Source of the DNA: Acidovorax soli
GTDB lineage: Bacteria > Pseudomonadota > Gammaproteobacteria > Burkholderiales > Burkholderiaceae_C
Length of the DNA stretch: 64,000 bases
Direction: 5' to 3'
Assembly: GCF_900107605.1 (NCBI RefSeq)
Contig: NZ_FNQJ01000015.1
Location: 1 to 64,000 of the forward strand
This document shows positions 61,366-64,000 of the stretch, in pieces (position 1 is the first letter of the stretch; each line of letters opens with the position of its first letter). Below the pieces are notes generated by a model. It worked only from the letters and a program-made list of their open reading frames with translations, ran no database searches and had not been told where the DNA came from. The position numbers and the translations under genes were made by a program.

Positions 61366-62679
61366 TCAGGGCTGGGGTGTGGTCATGTCGTGACCAACCG
61401 GCACCAGGTAGTTCAGTTGTGCCCACAGGCGCGCCGCGCCCATTTCCAGGCGCAGGCGCTCGATGCGTGTATCGATCTCGGCGCGGCGTGCTTCCAGCAC
61501 CGCGGTCAGGGTGCCCGCGTTGCCACGGTAGGCGGCGATCGTGGCGCGCGTGCGCTCTGTGGCCAGCGGCAGCAGCGAGCTGTCGTAGCGGGTCAGGCGC
61601 TCGCGGTCGCTGCGCCATTCCTGCAGCATCGCCAGTGCCTCGGCCACATGGGCTCGCGTGGCCTCTTCGCGTTCGGCACGCTTCTGTTCGACGCTGGCCA
61701 GTTTGGCCGACAGCTCGCGATCCTGGCGGTTCTTCTGATCCCACTGCAATGGGATCGAGACATTGACCGAGACCATGTTCGAGTAGGCCGGCCCGCGCTG
61801 GTTGTACATCAGCTCGACGCTCACATCAGTCTTCTTGTTGGCTCGCGCGAGGTCTGCTTCGGCCTGCGCGACTTCTTCCTGCTTTTGCATCACGGCGATT
61901 TCAGGGTGATGAGCCAGTTGGGTTTCCAGATCCTGCGAGCGCAGGCGAACCGCATCCAAAGCCGGAGCTGAGCCCAGGGGATCGCTGGCGGCGGGACCTA
62001 TCCAGCGGGCCAGTTGCGTGCGGGCCGTGGTGACCTGGCGCTCGGCCTGCTCGATGCGGTCGTCGATCTGGGCGACTGCTGATCGGGCGGCGAACACATC
62101 GGCTTGCGTGCCGCGCCCACCCCGGTAGGCGGCATCGGCGGCGTCGATCTGCAGGCGCGCTTCGTCGCGCTGGGTCACCAGCACGTCGCGCACGCGCTCC
62201 TGGTAGAAACGGTCCAGCCAGGCCATGGTGGTGTCGCGCTGCAGGTTGGCGAGCGCCAGGCTGCGCCCGGCCTCGGCGACCTCGGCTTCGCGCTCGTAGC
62301 GACCGGCGCGGGCTTTGAGCTTGTCTTCGCGCGTGAACTCCTGCATCACGCCGATCGAGCGCATGGTCATGAAGTCGCGTGTCAGGCTGAACCGATCCGC
62401 GCCGTTGACAGGCAGGTTGTTGATGCCGAGCTTGAGGGTGGGGTCGGGCCGCTGGCCGGCAGCGACGGCCATGTCCCGTGCGGCCGAAGCCGTCGCATCC
62501 TGGGCTACAAGCGCGCGAGAACGGGTTTGCGCCAGGCGCAGCGCCTGGTCCAGCGTCAAGCCATCGGCGGCATGGGCGGCACCGGCGCCTATGGCGAGCG
62601 CCGCAGCGATGCCGACGGCGAGCCTGCGCCATGGCATGGCCCCGCCCGACGTGCGGGAAGGAAAAGAGTCGATAAACAT
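61366..62679 (-). CDS. cusC: Outer-membrane efflux protein of the TolC family, CusC-type
   Basis: A 437-residue TolC-like channel. A signal sequence (RRLAVGIAAALAIGAGAAHA) is followed by the two TolC-type repeats: LTLDQALRLAQTRSRALVAQ, RYEREAEVAEAGRSLALANL and the second half with ELMYNQRGPAYSNMVSVNV. Long coiled-coil stretches match periplasmic helices. The ATG at 62679 has GGAGAT in front; the in-frame ATG at 62637 directly before the signal peptide is possible. It leads cusB and cusA in one operon. Confidence 0.92.
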   Translation of the reverse strand: MFIDSFPSRTSGGAMPWRRLAVGIAAALAIGAGAAHAADGLTLDQALRLAQTRSRALVAQDATASAARDMAVAAGQRPDPTLKLGINNLPVNGADRFSLTRDFMTMRSIGVMQEFTREDKLKARAGRYEREAEVAEAGRSLALANLQRDTTMAWLDRFYQERVRDVLVTQRDEARLQIDAADAAYRGGRGTQADVFAARSAVAQIDDRIEQAERQVTTARTQLARWIGPAASDPLGSAPALDAVRLRSQDLETQLAHHPEIAVMQKQEEVAQAEADLARANKKTDVSVELMYNQRGPAYSNMVSVNVSIPLQWDQKNRQDRELSAKLASVEQKRAEREEATRAHVAEALAMLQEWRSDRERLTRYDSSLLPLATERTRATIAAYRGNAGTLTAVLEARRAEIDTRIERLRLEMGAARLWAQLNYLVPVGHDMTTPQP

Positions 62680-62816
62680 GAGATCTCCAGTTGACGAATG
62701 CCATCAGGTCGAATGGAGCTTGTGCGGGGGCGAGCAGAAACTCGCGGGCACGCGCAAGCGCGACCAGACAGGTCTGGGGCAAGCCGGCTCAGGCCGGCTG
62801 CACCAGCGTCAGGAGA

Positions 62817-63290
62817 TCAAATGCGAAAACAGCAGTGCAGGATGGCGTGCGGTGGAGAGGCCGCGACGCGCTGGAACTTCGAGTCGGCCGAAGGCCAGCC
62901 ATGCCCGAGAGGCTCGGGTAGCACCGGGAGGGTATAGAGGGTGGTCAGCAACGCCGCCGGGACGGTCGGGGCCGACGCATGGTCGGCACTTTGCTGGCCG
63001 AAACGGCAGTGCTCTACGCACAGGTTCGCAGCGCTGTCGTCGATCTGGTCGCAGCCCGTCATGGCTGCCATGTCTGATGTCGCGGATGTGTCCGGCGACA
63101 CAGCCATCGAAGCAATAGCCTCATCACCGGGCATCGTTGCGACCGACACATTCATGGCCATCGTCGGGTGAGACTGCGACGCGCCCGACAGTGCGGGGCA
63201 GGCGTAGGCAGCGATGGCCATCTGGCCAAAGACCAGCACGCTGAGCATCAGCCGGCAGACGAATTGCCTGAATGCGCGCGTCATCGTCAT
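62817..63290 (-). CDS. Secreted hypothetical protein of the metal-resistance operon
   Basis: A 157-residue protein with a signal peptide (FVCRLMLSVLVFGQMAIAAYA), a Met/Ser/Thr-rich middle part and several Cys (TGCDQIDDSAANLCVEHCRF), ending in HAILHCCFRI. The Met and Cys content suits a periplasmic Cu or Ag binder; this is inference. Its ATG overlaps the merR stop by four bases, so it is translated with merR. It lies 137 bases before cusC. Confidence 0.7.
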   Translation of the reverse strand: MTMTRAFRQFVCRLMLSVLVFGQMAIAAYACPALSGASQSHPTMAMNVSVATMPGDEAIASMAVSPDTSATSDMAAMTGCDQIDDSAANLCVEHCRFGQQSADHASAPTVPAALLTTLYTLPVLPEPLGHGWPSADSKFQRVAASPPHAILHCCFRI

Positions 63291-63742
63291 GCGGCCACCT
63301 CGCCAGCGAGGCTCGCATCGGCCATGCGGGGATCAGAGTCCTGGCTTCCTGCCAGCGCAGCGATGATCGTGCACGCCGCGCCCTCTGGCGCTTGGGCGCA
63401 GCAATCGGCCAGATTTTCCAGCGCCGAGGCCATCGACTGCAGGTCGGCCACGCGCTCCCGGATCTCTGCGACGCGCTTGCGCGTGATCTCCCGGACGCGC
63501 AGACGGTCGCGTGTGGCGCTCAAGGACATCAACTCGGCGATGTCCTCCAGCGAATACCCCAATGTCTGGGCACGCTTGATGAAGCGCAGACGAAGGACAT
63601 CGTCGTCCGAATACTGCCGGAAGCCTCCGTCCACGCGCTTCGGCGCCGCCAGCAACCCACCGCGCTGGTAGTAGCGCACCGCCTCCACACCGACGCCTGC
63701 CGCGTCGGCGAGTTTGGCAATGGTGAAGGCGTGGGTGGGCAT
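63287..63742 (-). CDS. MerR-family metal-responsive regulator
   Basis: A 151-residue regulator with an N-terminal winged helix (FTIAKLADAAGVGVEAVRYY, GGFRQYSDDDVLRLRFIKRAQTLGYSLEDI), a dimerisation helix and a C-terminal metal loop CCAQAPEGAAC, in which a Cys-x8-Cys spacing is like that of MerR, ZntR and CadR. The Cys82 of mercury MerR is not present in the expected region. So it is a thiolate metal sensor, metal unknown, perhaps Cu(I)/Ag(I) from context. A dyad operator lies 6 bases upstream of the ATG at 63742. Confidence 0.88.
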   Translation of the reverse strand: MPTHAFTIAKLADAAGVGVEAVRYYQRGGLLAAPKRVDGGFRQYSDDDVLRLRFIKRAQTLGYSLEDIAELMSLSATRDRLRVREITRKRVAEIRERVADLQSMASALENLADCCAQAPEGAACTIIAALAGSQDSDPRMADASLAGEVAA

Positions 63743-63747
63743 GGGGG

Positions 63748-63771
63748 AACTCGGTATTCGGGTACGGAGTT
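63748..63771. promoter_or_regulatory. MerR-type operator dyad
   Basis: AACTCGGTA and TACGGAGTT with a six-base spacer, one mismatch between the arms. The minus strand reads ACTCCGTAC-N3-ATACCGAGT, close to the operator of mercury MerR. TTGCAC and TAAACT, 17 bases apart, lie just upstream on the minus strand and may form the promoter of merR and the cus group. Confidence 0.65.
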
Positions 63772-63841
63772 TAGCGCACCCGCCGCCAGGGTGCAAATAG
63801 CAGCGGCAAACGGAACTGCCGGTGCAGTTGGCCTGCTTCCA

Positions 63842-64000
63842 TCACGCACTGCAACTGGAGCATCCTCGCTGCATTTGCACAGGCGGGCACTTGACCGATC
63901 CGTAGGAGCAGAACACGCAGCAGTCTCCCGCCTTCGGCCGCAGCAACGCCCTGCACTGTTCGCACTCGTAGAAGAACTGGCAGGCATCGGTCGGCATGGT
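63842..64000 (-). CDS. GDCCVxC-domain (heavy-metal) protein, partial
   Basis: The minus-strand frame runs to the window edge and encodes MPTDACQFFYECEQC, LLRPKAGDCCVFCSYG, VKCPP and a Cys-rich end (RGCSSCSA). This is the C-terminal part of the small GDCCVxC proteins found in mercury and other metal-resistance clusters, which presumably bind metal through their many Cys. The internal Met at 63997 is not the true start, since the family has about 20 residues before it. It is transcribed towards merR with about 100 bases between them. Confidence 0.85.
   Translation of the reverse strand, partial: TMPTDACQFFYECEQCRALLRPKAGDCCVFCSYGSVKCPPVQMQRGCSSCSA

Larger units (their letters stand above)
38030..64000. 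mobile_element. Integrative and conjugative element in tRNA-Leu (left part)
   Basis: The element starts at the broken tRNA-Leu and continues past the window edge. It holds an integrase next to the attachment site, an addiction module, a ParB-RepA-ParA maintenance block, TraF, a relaxase and metal-resistance cargo. The order repA, parA, small gene, DUF2840, traF, relaxase resembles Tn4371-like elements. The traG and trb genes and the right attachment site are not in the window. GC is close to that of the chromosome. Confidence 0.85.

Noticed and set aside
1..64000. CRISPR arrays, rRNA operons, insertion sequences
   Set aside because: I saw no regularly spaced repeat array, no rRNA sequence and no transposase or terminal inverted repeats of an insertion sequence.

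Overview
The window is GC-rich DNA (roughly two thirds G+C) with the gene content and gene order of a betaproteobacterium of the order Burkholderiales, most probably Comamonadaceae (Acidovorax/Alicycliphilus/Comamonas-like). The support is the rpsT / murJ / SirB1-family neighbourhood, Bug-type tricarboxylate-binding proteins, a PA2779/PA2778 pair, a gcdR-gcdH-gcdG glutarate module and recurrent short palindromes of the form AGCGCTT...AAGCGCT between genes. The species is an inference; nothing here names it.

Layout. Positions 1-28.7 kb are ordinary chromosome: rpsT, murJ, a SirB1-type protein, uspA, the PA2779/PA2778 pair, a PHB-depolymerase-family esterase, an AI-2E-family permease, purM, hda, a HAD phosphatase, pcnB, folK, a four-gene lipid-linked sugar cluster (GtrB-like, GT39, GtrA, ChbG-like), two Bug proteins, a ferredoxin-type reductase, an epimerase, two small envelope genes, the glutarate-to-crotonyl-CoA genes with their LysR regulator, and a glutathione S-transferase.

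Positions 28.7-37.3 kb form a defence island: a type I restriction-modification operon (hsdR, hsdM, hsdS) carrying two extra cassettes. A winged-helix nucleotidyltransferase plus HEPN pair lies between hsdM and hsdS. An MqsR-like/MqsA-like pair with a third, unrecognised gene lies between the complete hsdS and a left-over hsdS 3' end. The third gene contains an in-frame (ATGCAG)5 repeat. This composite is the most unusual part of the window.

At about 38.03 kb a 53-base 3' fragment of a tRNA-Leu gene, still followed by its own terminator, marks the left end of an integrative and conjugative element that runs to the window edge. The element begins with a tyrosine integrase and a HigBA-type addiction module. 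A maintenance and regulation block follows: two DUF2958 paralogues, DUF932, ParB, DUF736, an Xre regulator, DUF2285 and an AlpA-like protein. Next come RepA with a putative iteron/AT-rich origin, ParA, an RHH-like protein, DUF2840, the TraF peptidase and a DUF3363 relaxase. Directly after the relaxase sits a metal-resistance cargo on the minus strand: a partial GDCCVxC gene, MerR, a small secreted protein, CusC, CusB, CusA, two small proteins and CusF. The DNA-transfer and mating-pore genes (traG, trb) and the right end lie outside the window. The repA-parA-DUF2840-traF-relaxase order resembles Tn4371-like elements, but a tRNA-Leu target is not what I know for Tn4371 itself. Several non-coding stretches inside the element carry related direct repeats of 100-150 bases.
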